Positions 27,384 through 35,901 of a stretch of 64,000 nucleotides of DNA are shown here, piece after piece. Made by a program: the position numbers and the translations under genes. Each line of letters begins with the position of its first letter. Within the stretch, counting starts at the first letter, position 1. The notes beneath the pieces are model-generated. The model did no database searches, was not told the origin of the DNA, and saw only the letters and a program-made list of their open reading frames with translations. The stretch spans positions 1-64,000 of the forward strand of contig JAJYHM010000072.1 in NCBI GenBank assembly GCA_021784755.1, in the 5' to 3' direction. Origin of the DNA: Pseudomonadota bacterium. Lineage in GTDB: Bacteria > Pseudomonadota > Gammaproteobacteria > Acidiferrobacterales > Acidiferrobacteraceae.

Positions 27384-28672
27384 TGCATACTCCCCTGGCG
27401 GAACGCCTGCGCCCCCGGACTCTTGCCGAGTTCGTGGGACAGGAGTCGCTGTTGGCGGCTGATGCGCCGCTGCGTGTAGCCTATCAACGCGGCCACCCTT
27501 ATCCCATGATTCTTTATGGGCCGCCAGGAAGCGGCAAGACCACGCTCGCGCGTCTGCTGGCGCAGGCCTCGGGCGAGGAGTTCGTCGCCTTGAGCGCGCT
27601 TTCGAGCGGTGTGCGGGAATTGAAGGATTTGGAGGAGCGCGGGCGGCAGGCGCGCGAAAAGGGTCGCGGCCTCATCGTCTTCGTAGACGAGATTCACCGC
27701 TACACGCGTGCCCAGCAGGATGCGCTGCTGCGACCCTTGGAGGAGGGCAGCGTGGTCCTGATCGGGGCGACGACCGAGAACCCGGCCTTTGCGCTCACGG
27801 CCGCCATCCTCTCGCGTCTGCGACTCCATGTTCTAGAGCCTCTCACCGAGCAGGATTTGAACGCGCTCCTGCATCGGGCCCTGGAGGCGCCAGAGGGCCT
27901 GGCGAGTGCCTTCACGGCGTCGGACGAGGCGCTCGCCTTCGTAGCGGAACTGGCCGACGGCGATGGGCGCCGGGCGCTCACCCTGCTTGAGATGGCAGCG
28001 GAGCTTGTGGAGGAGGCGGGCACCGGGCTCATTGAGGAGCCACACGTGCGCCGAGCGGCCGGCACACGTTATCGGCGCTTCGATAAAGGTGGAGATCTCT
28101 TTTATGACCAGATCTCCGCTCTGCACAAGGCAGTGCGTGGCTCGAGCCCCGATGGCGCCTTGTATTGGCTCGCGCGGCTGCTTGATGGGGGTTGCGACCC
28201 GCGCTACGTCGCCCGGAGGTTGGTGCGCGCCGCGAGCGAGGATATCGGTAACGCCGATCCGCGCGCACTCACCATCGCCCTGGATGCCTGGCAGGCCTTC
28301 GATCGCCTCGGGCGTCCCGAGGGGGATCTCGCGCTTGCGCACGCCACGGCGTATCTGGCTTCGGCACCCAAGAGTAACGCCGTCTATCGGGCCTTCCAGG
28401 CCGCCCTGCGCGATGTGCAAACCCACGGGACGCAACCGGTTCCAGTGCATCTGCGCAACGCCCCGACCAAGCTTGCCCGAAGCTTGGGCCACGGCCGCGA
28501 TTACCGCTACCCCCACGACGAACCCGAGGCCTATGCGGCTGGTGTCTCCTATTTTCCCGACGGCATGAAACCTGCGGTCTACTACGAACCCACCGACCGT
28601 GGTCTAGAGGGTCGCATCAAGGAGCGTTTCATGCGGCTGCGTACCCGCGACCGCGAAGAGGGCGGGTCGTAG
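27383..28672 (+). CDS. rarA: Replication-associated recombination protein RarA (MgsA)
   Basis: A clamp-loader-like AAA+ ATPase acting at stalled forks. It has 429 residues from GTG 27383. The opening LAERLRPRTLAEFVGQ, Walker A GPPGSGKTT near 48, Walker B FVDEIHRYTRAQQD near 97, sensor GATTENPAF and the C-terminal MgsA region (AVRGSSPDGALYWLARLLDGG) are all present. It closes the ftsK-lolA-rarA run; the usual next gene, serS, is absent and the EPS locus begins instead. Confidence 0.96.
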   Translation: MHTPLAERLRPRTLAEFVGQESLLAADAPLRVAYQRGHPYPMILYGPPGSGKTTLARLLAQASGEEFVALSALSSGVRELKDLEERGRQAREKGRGLIVFVDEIHRYTRAQQDALLRPLEEGSVVLIGATTENPAFALTAAILSRLRLHVLEPLTEQDLNALLHRALEAPEGLASAFTASDEALAFVAELADGDGRRALTLLEMAAELVEEAGTGLIEEPHVRRAAGTRYRRFDKGGDLFYDQISALHKAVRGSSPDGALYWLARLLDGGCDPRYVARRLVRAASEDIGNADPRALTIALDAWQAFDRLGRPEGDLALAHATAYLASAPKSNAVYRAFQAALRDVQTHGTQPVPVHLRNAPTKLARSLGHGRDYRYPHDEPEAYAAGVSYFPDGMKPAVYYEPTDRGLEGRIKERFMRLRTRDREEGGS

Positions 28673-28686
28673 GGGCATATAGCGAA

Positions 28687-28711
28687 GGCGACCGGAGCCT
28701 TGCCGGCCGCC
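28687..28711 (+). terminator. Possible terminator after rarA
   Basis: A GGCGACCGG/CCGGCCGCC stem (one A-C mismatch) is followed by TCCTTT, 15 bp after the rarA stop. It would separate the housekeeping run from the EPS operon. Confidence 0.5.
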
Positions 28712-28895
28712 TCCTTTAGACGCCTTACGTTATAACGGTTTTTTCCGGACGAGATGCAGGGAACTGCCTTCTCTGTGCGCGCCGCGACGAGGTGGTGCGG
28801 CCCGCTGGATAGATGTCTAACAGACCGAAGTCGGATTGTCTCTAGGCGGCCGCTGCCGCTAAATGGCACCAGCTGAGCCGTTACAGGGACGTAAC

Positions 28896-30281
28896 ATGAT
28901 TCGTATCTTCAGGCATTATCTGCCCAAGGGTCTCCTGATTCTTGGCCTTTCCGAGACATTGGTTCTGTGGGGTGCGCTTTATCTCGGCGCGCAGGTTCGC
29001 TACGGTGAGCTCGCCGAGCGGACGCATTTGAGTGCGACGTCTGGCAAGGCACTTCTGTTCGTTCTCGTGATGATGACCGTCATGACCGCGCTTGGTCTCT
29101 ACCAGCGCGAACTGAAGGAGGGTCAGTGGGGTTACTTCCCGCGCTTGGTCGTAAGCCTCTCCCTGGGCTTCCTCGTGTGCTGTGTCCTGTTGCCGGTGCT
29201 CCCCTCGCTTGTCCTGCCACCCGCCGTGCTTGCCTCTGTGGTGCTCGTGGCCTTGTGCGGGACAATGCTTACCCGAATCCTCTATTTGGCGGTGGCCAAC
29301 CATACGGCCATCAACCGCCAGGTTCTCGTGCTGGGTACGGGTCGCCGGGCGCGCGCCGTCCATGCTCTTGCCAAAGGGGGGGCCGGGCGGCCCGGGTTTC
29401 AGATCGTGGGGTTCGTTCCGTGCGGCGAGCACGAGGATATGGATGGTCCACTGGTCTTGCGCGGCGGCCAGTCCATAGCAACCATCGCCAGGAACAATCG
29501 TGTCACGGAGATCGTAGTCGGGAGCCGCGACCGTAGGCTCACACTGCCGGTCAATGAGTTGCTCGAGTGCAAGCTCGCAGGGACACGCGTCATGGATCTC
29601 ACCACCTTCTTTGAGCGCGAGAGTGGGCGCATCGAGCTTGAGTCGCTCAATACGAGCTGGCTCGTTTTTGCTGATGGCTTTGAGCAAGGCCTCTTCAAGG
29701 CGTGGGTAAAGCGCGCCTTTGACATGGCAGTGAGCGCGGTCCTGCTCCTTGTGTGCATGCCCATCATGGTGATCACGGCGATCCTGATCAAGATCGAGGA
29801 CCATGGTCCGGTGTTTTATCGGCAGGATCGCGTGGGGCAGGGGGGGCACGTTTTCTCCCTGCTCAAGTTCCGCAGTATGCGCGTCAACGCTGAGAAAGAT
29901 GGGGCACCGCAGTGGGCCCGCCAGAACGACGCCCGCGTGACGCGGCTTGGGGCATTCATACGCAAGGCCCGGATCGACGAACTGCCCCAGGCCTTCAATG
30001 TCCTGCGTGGAGATATGAGCTTCGTGGGGCCACGCCCCGAGCGCCCGTTCTTCGTGGACCAACTTAGGCGGGACATTCCCTACTACGGCTATCGCCACGC
30101 CATAAAACCCGGCATCACGGGTTGGGCCCAGGTGCGCTATCCCTATGGCGCGTCCGTCGAAGACGCCATAGAGAAGCTCAAGTATGACCTCTATTACGTA
30201 AAAAACAACACGCTGTTTCTGGACCTGATTATTCTTTTTCAGACGGTTCAGGTCGTTATCTTTCAAGACGGCGCACGCTAG
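28896..30281 (+). CDS. EPS-initiating undecaprenyl-phosphate sugar transferase (exosortase-A-associated type)
   Basis: It puts the first sugar phosphate on the undecaprenyl carrier at the inner membrane. The protein has 461 residues from ATG 28896 (AGGGACG upstream). N-terminal membrane helices (about 10-130) are followed by a Rossmann-like CoA-binding-type domain (VLVLGTGRRARAV) and, after a further helix near 275, the catalytic WcaJ-type domain (KRAFDMAVS, FYRQDRVGQGG, KFRSMR, KARIDELPQAFNVLRGDMSFVGPRPERP split over two motifs). The architecture fits TIGR03013-type enzymes that open exosortase-A EPS loci. Confidence 0.92.
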   Translation: MIRIFRHYLPKGLLILGLSETLVLWGALYLGAQVRYGELAERTHLSATSGKALLFVLVMMTVMTALGLYQRELKEGQWGYFPRLVVSLSLGFLVCCVLLPVLPSLVLPPAVLASVVLVALCGTMLTRILYLAVANHTAINRQVLVLGTGRRARAVHALAKGGAGRPGFQIVGFVPCGEHEDMDGPLVLRGGQSIATIARNNRVTEIVVGSRDRRLTLPVNELLECKLAGTRVMDLTTFFERESGRIELESLNTSWLVFADGFEQGLFKAWVKRAFDMAVSAVLLLVCMPIMVITAILIKIEDHGPVFYRQDRVGQGGHVFSLLKFRSMRVNAEKDGAPQWARQNDARVTRLGAFIRKARIDELPQAFNVLRGDMSFVGPRPERPFFVDQLRRDIPYYGYRHAIKPGITGWAQVRYPYGASVEDAIEKLKYDLYYVKNNTLFLDLIILFQTVQVVIFQDGAR

Positions 30282-30387
30282 TAAACCGTAAGTATCACGG
30301 GTGGACCTTGGTCGGATATAAGGGATGAGCCCGTAGCGATAATGTTGAGTTGCTCTTACAAGGAACAGGCACCCAAGGATGGAACAG

Positions 30388-31014
30388 ATGAAGCTAAAGT
30401 TATTAGTCGCCACTTTCGCGCTGGCCGGGTTAAGCGCTTGCGCGCAGACCCCGATGGCCACGGGCGGTGGGGCGCCGCGCGCGGCCACGCTCGCTCGCGC
30501 CACCATTCCCCATTACCGTCTGGCCGTAGCAGACATCATCGAGATCTCCGTTTGGCATAACAAGCGTTTGTCCGAGACCGTTCCTGTGCGGCCGGATGGT
30601 CGCATATCTATGCCGCTGATCGGTGCGGTACCCGTGGCCGGACATACCGCATCCAATGTCGCGCAGACGATCAAGTCCAAGCTCGCGTACTACGTCCGGG
30701 ACCCGCAGGTGACGGTGATTGTGAAGCGCGTCGTTCAGGACAGCTACGAGGACATGGTGCGCGTCACGGGGGCCGTTCAGCATCCCGCGTCGCTCCATTA
30801 CGAGCCGGGCATGACGGTGCTCGATGCGGTATTGGATGCCGGCGGTATCAACTCCTTCGCAGCGGCCAATGACACCGAGATCCATCGGGTTGTTGGCCAT
30901 TCCGAGCGCGTCATTCACGTAAATCTCGGCAACATACTGAGCGAGGGGCGGCTCGGCACCAACTACCGTCTGCGCCCGGGGGATATCGTCACGGTCCCTG
31001 AGCGCCTCCTCTAA
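30388..31014 (+). CDS. Wza-type polysaccharide export lipoprotein
   Basis: The protein has 208 residues from ATG 30388 (AAGGATGG upstream); the in-frame ATG 30379 is possible. A lipoprotein signal ends in LSAC. The Poly_export domain (PHYRLAVADIIEISVW, RPDGRISMPLIGAVPVAG) is followed by SLBB repeats (VRVTGAVQHPASL, YRLRPGDIVTVP). It forms the outer-membrane export channel. It lacks the extra C-terminal repeats of E. coli Wza, as is usual in exosortase-type loci. Confidence 0.92.
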   Translation: MKLKLLVATFALAGLSACAQTPMATGGGAPRAATLARATIPHYRLAVADIIEISVWHNKRLSETVPVRPDGRISMPLIGAVPVAGHTASNVAQTIKSKLAYYVRDPQVTVIVKRVVQDSYEDMVRVTGAVQHPASLHYEPGMTVLDAVLDAGGINSFAAANDTEIHRVVGHSERVIHVNLGNILSEGRLGTNYRLRPGDIVTVPERLL

Positions 31015-31043
31015 GTCATCCGCATCTGAAATAAGGACAACGT

Positions 31044-32573
31044 ATGAGACTGACATTCGAGCAAAACGCTCAGATTCTCGGCAAGGAGGCGTTCTCGCAC
31101 CGCCGCTTCGTTGCCGGAACATTCATCGCGGTGACGGCGCTCGCGACCGTGGCGGGGTTGTTGTGGCCCAGGACCTATCAGTCCACATCGCTCATTCTCG
31201 TCAACAATAAACGCCTCATAACGCCGCTTATCAAAGGTGCCGCTTATCAGCCGGATGTGGGGCAGCAGCGGGCCAAGATCGCGCAAGATCTCATAACGAG
31301 CCACGAAGTCCTCATGCCCGCCCTGGCTAAGGCGGGCCTGTTCAACAAATCCATGTCACCGCGCAAGAAGGCCGTGATCCTGAAGAGCATGCGCGGCCAA
31401 GCATCGGTCATGGACCTTGGCAAGAATCTCATAAGTGTCTCGTTCAAGGATTCTGACCCCGCGCGTGCCCACCGTGTAACTGCGGCAGTCGTTGCCCAGT
31501 TCATCGCGCAAGACCAAACGGCGGCTCTGAACCAGTCGCAAGGGGCCTACACTTTCCTGAACAATGAGGTCGCCTTGTATCGCCATAGGCTGGCGAGCGA
31601 GGCCGCCGAGATCAAGAAGTTGAAAGCGAACACCATGGAGGCCAACCATACGTTTGCACGCTACGAGCGGCGGCGCATTGCCCATTTGCGCATGGCCTAC
31701 GACAAGAGTCGTATCGAGCTCAAGGAAGATCAAGGGCGGGTGCGTGTTTTGGAACAGGAGCTCACAGGCCAGGGCCATAGCAACTCGATTCTCGCCCAAG
31801 AGGGTGTCGACCGCTCGCGGCTCATCGCGGACGAGGCTCAGCTGCAGAAGCTGAGACTCTACTACCGACGCACCTATCCAGGCATCCGGGCCCTGAACTC
31901 CGAGATCGCAGGCTTGCGCACGAAGCTTGTGCGTCTTACGGCGCGCGAGAAGGCCTTGCACCCTGGCCAGCAGTCGTTCGCCTTCGCTGTGGGTTCGGGA
32001 CAGTTCTTCCGCAAGTTGGAGCACGACCTGGACCAAACTCAGACCCGGGTCGCCACACTGCAGGCGGAGACCGCCGAGTCACAGGCTTTGTTGCAGACGC
32101 AGTTGAAGGCCCTGCATAACGCCCAAGGCTCATCCGCGGTATCCACGCTCTTGCGCAACTACGAGGTGAACCAGAAAACGCTGGACGGTCTCCTGAAACG
32201 CCGTGAACAGGCTCGTGTGTCTTTGAACCTAGACGAGGCCCGGCAGGCGCTTTCGTTCCGGGTCTACCAGCCGGCCACGCGACCCGTTAACGCCATAGGG
32301 CCGCCGTTCGCCCTCTTCGTGATCGGTGGCATCGTTCTTGGTCTTCTGCTCCCGTTCGGTCTGCTCTACGGCCGCAACCAGATGGATGCACGGGTCCGCG
32401 CTGAGGCCGTTATTCCGGAGACCCTAAACCTGCCACTACTCGCCGTCGTGCCGCATCTCTATGCGCCCACCGAAGCGCTATCGGCCCGACGTAGTGTTCA
32501 TTGGCTCGGCGTCCTCGTATTTAGCGTCCTTTTTATCGCAGTCAGTATCGTCCTTTCAGGTAGAACACTATGA
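31044..32573 (+). CDS. EPS chain-length determinant (Wzz/PCP family)
   Basis: A 509-residue inner-membrane protein with an N-terminal helix (about 22-42), a long periplasmic coiled-coil region (about 140-380) and two C-terminal helices (about 415-435 and 485-505). Like other polysaccharide co-polymerases it would set chain length and contact the export channel. SD AAGGAC precedes the ATG. The stop overlaps the next gene by 4 bp (ATGA), pairing it with the kinase-like protein. Confidence 0.9.
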   Translation: MRLTFEQNAQILGKEAFSHRRFVAGTFIAVTALATVAGLLWPRTYQSTSLILVNNKRLITPLIKGAAYQPDVGQQRAKIAQDLITSHEVLMPALAKAGLFNKSMSPRKKAVILKSMRGQASVMDLGKNLISVSFKDSDPARAHRVTAAVVAQFIAQDQTAALNQSQGAYTFLNNEVALYRHRLASEAAEIKKLKANTMEANHTFARYERRRIAHLRMAYDKSRIELKEDQGRVRVLEQELTGQGHSNSILAQEGVDRSRLIADEAQLQKLRLYYRRTYPGIRALNSEIAGLRTKLVRLTAREKALHPGQQSFAFAVGSGQFFRKLEHDLDQTQTRVATLQAETAESQALLQTQLKALHNAQGSSAVSTLLRNYEVNQKTLDGLLKRREQARVSLNLDEARQALSFRVYQPATRPVNAIGPPFALFVIGGIVLGLLLPFGLLYGRNQMDARVRAEAVIPETLNLPLLAVVPHLYAPTEALSARRSVHWLGVLVFSVLFIAVSIVLSGRTL

Positions 32574-33409
32574 GCAAAGTCGAAAAAGCGTTGCAAAAGG
32601 CCCGGGCCATGGACGAACTCGCCCAGCCGGTGCCCACCGTCGCCTCGGTCGCCGCGCAGGAAAAGCCGCTTGTACTAGGTGGCAAGGAATTGTCGGCCTA
32701 CACGACACAGATCCCCAGGATGACCCAGAAGTTTCAGATGGAGAAATCCGATCTGAATGAGGCCAAGATCATCTACCAAGACATGGAGGACACCCGAGTG
32801 GTGGAATCGTTCCGGCACATGCGGACCCACATCTTGCAGAACGCAGGTCCCAAGAACTGTGTGATCCTTGTGGCCTCCGTCGTCCCAGATGGCGGTGCGA
32901 GCTTCGTGGCGCTGAATCTGGCCGCTTCGTTCGCGTTCGACGAGACCAAGACGGCGCTTTTGATCGATTGTCGGTTGCGCGATCCGCAACAAGATCGCCT
33001 TGTCGCGGGCGACATTCATTATGGATTGACAGATTACCTTGAGGCCGAGGACGTCGACGTGGGCCAAATCATCCACGAGGGCGGGCTGCCGCGTTTCCGA
33101 CTGATTCCGGCAGGCCGTCGGAGTGATGCCGGGACTGAGCACCTCGACTCGCGGCGTATGCGGGATCTCATTAGTCACTTGCGGGATCGCTATCCTGATC
33201 GCTACATCGTGCTCGACGCGGCATCGCCTGCCGAGTCCGCGGACGCGGCTGTGCTTGCGGAGATTGCGGACTTTGTTCTGCTTGTCGTGCCCTACGGGAA
33301 GGCGACAGAATCGCAGATCTGGGGCGCTGCCAAGGGAATCGACGAGCAGAAGTTTCTCGGTGTCGTGTTTAACGACGAGCCGCAGCCACGTCGCATCATC
33401 TGGAATTAA
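32570..33409 (+). CDS. BY-kinase-like ATPase of the EPS system with degenerate Walker A
   Basis: A 279-residue cytosolic protein of the Wzc/CpsD kinase type. The N-terminal KVEKALQKA helix and VVESFRHMRTHI are family hallmarks, and Walker A' is seen as ALLIDCRLRDP. Where active kinases have PGEGKS/T, this protein reads PDGGAS: the nucleotide-binding Lys is Ala. No tyrosine-rich tail is present. It may therefore be a pseudo-kinase that regulates the co-polymerase by binding rather than by phosphorylation. Family assignment is firm; loss of activity is inferred from the missing Lys. Confidence 0.85.
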   Translation: MSKVEKALQKARAMDELAQPVPTVASVAAQEKPLVLGGKELSAYTTQIPRMTQKFQMEKSDLNEAKIIYQDMEDTRVVESFRHMRTHILQNAGPKNCVILVASVVPDGGASFVALNLAASFAFDETKTALLIDCRLRDPQQDRLVAGDIHYGLTDYLEAEDVDVGQIIHEGGLPRFRLIPAGRRSDAGTEHLDSRRMRDLISHLRDRYPDRYIVLDAASPAESADAAVLAEIADFVLLVVPYGKATESQIWGAAKGIDEQKFLGVVFNDEPQPRRIIWN

Positions 33410-33413
33410 GAGC

Positions 33414-34805
33414 GTGCGTAAAATCAATCGATCGGCCCGCATCGCCAGGATGCTGGGCATGGGGTCCTGCGCCCTTATGGTTCTGTCCGTGAGGGCTGAG
33501 GCAGCCCATATCGAATATGGGCTCGGGTACAACGGGATCTATACGAACAACATCTTTAGGTCGCCGACGTATAAGAAAAACGAGTACATCAATCTTTTTC
33601 GTGGACTGTTTTCCTATCAAAAACATGGTAGACGTCTCGATACGCATTTGGATTTGGAGGCGATAGGGCGGGTATTCACCCTGGGGAGGTACCAAAACGA
33701 TGTCCTTTTTGGGGTGAACTCCCTCACCCATTACATCGTCGTGCCGAAGGCGTTCAGCTTGTCGGAAAGGGACATATTCACGCAGGCGCCAATCGACCCG
33801 CGCTTCGTGATGGCGCCGACGAACCTGCAGAACACGAATGCCTTCTCGGCGGGCCCCAATTTCTCGTGGTATGTGAACCCGATTGACGCGTTCAAGATCG
33901 ATCTGCGCTACAGGAATTTCTATTACCAGAAAGAGCCATCGACTATCCCGCCGACCTACTCGACCAGCAATTATCGCTGGGTGGCAGAGACCCGCTTCGT
34001 GCACGCCTTTTCGCGTCGCACCAAGGCGTCCATAAACTACGTGCCCGAGGTAGTGCGCTACCAAAATACCCTGGTGAACCCGGATTATAGGCGCCAGGAT
34101 GTTTTCCTGGGGGTGGATACGCGCCTTGGAGATCTCGGGCTTACGGCGCAGGGTGGGCGCACGCGTATTGAGCAGACGGGACAGCCGCAAGCCTTGCAGG
34201 GGACCTTGGCGCGCATCGCCCTCACCGATTCACTGGGGCCGCGGTCCAGGGTTACGGCCTCGGCGGACCGGAGTTATGGAGACGCTGGGCGCTATTCGCT
34301 TCTGGAGGCGCCGGCACAGAATCTCATCCTGCCGGTGGCCATCAACCCAGGGCAGATCATAGGCGGCGGCCTCTACTATGGGCGCATGGCGAATCTCGCC
34401 TATGAGTACCGACGCCCCTATGGGGTCGACCGGATCAGCGCATTCTGGCAGCACCTTCACTACTTGACGGCGACCTTGAGCCAACAACTCGAAGGCGGTG
34501 TGTTCAATCTCGGTTACGATTTTTCGGACCGTCTTACGGACTCGATATTTGGTGACTACGTCAAGATTCACTATTTCAACTTCAATGCGGATACGCGTGA
34601 CTTCGGTGGTGGCATGCGCGTGCGCTATCGCCTATCGCCGGATCTCAGTGTGAGCCTTGAGGGTATGTATGACCGCGGTATCAGTACGGATCCCGTGTTG
34701 TCGTACAACGAGTGGAGGGCGATCGTGGGCATATCGTATATGACCAACCCAAGCCGCATGCGGACGGATCCATTCGTCCACTACACAAACGCCATTTTCT
34801 ACTAG
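33414..34805 (+). CDS. EPS-associated outer-membrane beta-barrel protein (TIGR03016-like)
   Basis: The protein has 463 residues from GTG 33414; ATG 33450 is an alternative. A signal peptide (basic start, MGSCALMVLS, cleavage near AEA) precedes alternating hydrophobic beta-strands to a C-terminal FY. It matches in position and character the PEP-CTERM/exosortase-associated barrel found between kinase and ATPase in such loci. Function in export is presumed. The upstream part of the ORF (33123-33413) overlaps the kinase gene and is not coding. Confidence 0.78.
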   Translation: MRKINRSARIARMLGMGSCALMVLSVRAEAAHIEYGLGYNGIYTNNIFRSPTYKKNEYINLFRGLFSYQKHGRRLDTHLDLEAIGRVFTLGRYQNDVLFGVNSLTHYIVVPKAFSLSERDIFTQAPIDPRFVMAPTNLQNTNAFSAGPNFSWYVNPIDAFKIDLRYRNFYYQKEPSTIPPTYSTSNYRWVAETRFVHAFSRRTKASINYVPEVVRYQNTLVNPDYRRQDVFLGVDTRLGDLGLTAQGGRTRIEQTGQPQALQGTLARIALTDSLGPRSRVTASADRSYGDAGRYSLLEAPAQNLILPVAINPGQIIGGGLYYGRMANLAYEYRRPYGVDRISAFWQHLHYLTATLSQQLEGGVFNLGYDFSDRLTDSIFGDYVKIHYFNFNADTRDFGGGMRVRYRLSPDLSVSLEGMYDRGISTDPVLSYNEWRAIVGISYMTNPSRMRTDPFVHYTNAIFY

Positions 34806-34807
34806 CC

Positions 34808-35890
34808 ATGTATCTCGACCACTTTCACCTGAAAGAGCATCCGTTCCAAATCACACCGGATTCGGACTTCCTATATATGAGCGCGGCGCACTCGCGGGCC
34901 AAAGCTTATATGGACTACAGTATTCGTAATCGCGATGGATTCGTCATCATAACGGGCGAGGTGGGGGCCGGTAAGACGACGCTCATACGCAAGCTCTTGT
35001 CGGAGTTCGACGACAGCGTGTTGGTGGCGAAGATATTCCAGACCCAGCTGGACGAGACGCAATTCCTCCAGGCGGTACTCGTGGAGTTTGGCCTGAACCC
35101 CTTCAACGCCGGCAAGGTCGAGCTCATGGATATGTTGTCGTCCTTTCTGGTCGAGAGCTTTCTTAAACGAAAGCAGCTCATCCTCATCGTGGATGAGGCC
35201 CAGAACCTGAATCGGCGGGTATTGGAGGAGATTCGGATGCTCTCGGGTCTCGAGACCGAAAAACAGAAGATCCTGCACGTCATCCTGGTGGGCCAACCCG
35301 AACTCAACGAAACGCTGGATGCGCCAGGTCTTGAGCAATTGACCCAAAGGGTGCGCCTGCGATTCCATATCGCCGCGCTCACCGAGGCGGAATCCGCCGA
35401 CTACATCTACCACAGATTGCGCGTGGCAGGCGCGGTAGATCCGGAGGCGCTTTTCGCGCGCGAGGCCATACCGCCTATCTACGAGTACACAGGTGGTATA
35501 CCGCGTCTTATTAACACCTTGTGTGACACGGCACTCACCTGCGCCTTCGCGGACGATAGTCAATGCGTGAGCGAAGAGACAGTTAAGTCGGCCATTTTGG
35601 AGCTGCAGTGGAAGCCTTTCAATGCGCGGTCGCGTCAGAGTCTGCGACCATCGCCCTCGCCATTCGGCGACGCGGAGTCGGTGAACCATCGCGATATCGG
35701 GGATCTGGCGCGCGCGGTGGCCGCCATGGAACCGCGGCTAGACGGGATTGAATCTCTGTTGAAGAGCATGGTGACGGTTCTTCAGGCGCGCAATCGCATA
35801 TCCGTGCGCGTAAGTCAGAGCCAGATCACGCAGTTTTTGCAGCAAATCAGCGCAGAGATTGGAAAGCTTCAGACCAACCACGACGCCTAG
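34808..35890 (+). CDS. Exosortase-A-associated AAA ATPase (secretion/GspA-like)
   Basis: The protein has 360 residues from ATG 34808. The opening YLDHFHLKEHPFQITPD, Walker A GEVGAGKTT near 49, Walker B LILIVDEAQNL near 123, and GGIPRLINTLCD near 235 are those of the ExeA/GspA-like ATPase (TIGR03015) of exosortase EPS loci. A C-terminal helical stretch (about 300-355) may mediate oligomerisation. It follows the barrel gene by 2 bp. Confidence 0.9.
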   Translation: MYLDHFHLKEHPFQITPDSDFLYMSAAHSRAKAYMDYSIRNRDGFVIITGEVGAGKTTLIRKLLSEFDDSVLVAKIFQTQLDETQFLQAVLVEFGLNPFNAGKVELMDMLSSFLVESFLKRKQLILIVDEAQNLNRRVLEEIRMLSGLETEKQKILHVILVGQPELNETLDAPGLEQLTQRVRLRFHIAALTEAESADYIYHRLRVAGAVDPEALFAREAIPPIYEYTGGIPRLINTLCDTALTCAFADDSQCVSEETVKSAILELQWKPFNARSRQSLRPSPSPFGDAESVNHRDIGDLARAVAAMEPRLDGIESLLKSMVTVLQARNRISVRVSQSQITQFLQQISAEIGKLQTNHDA

Positions 35891-35901
35891 AGGGACCACC
35901 T

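Noticed and set aside
28881-30506. 541-residue minus-strand ORF
   Set aside because: Antisense shadow of the initiating sugar transferase; its translation lacks domain features.
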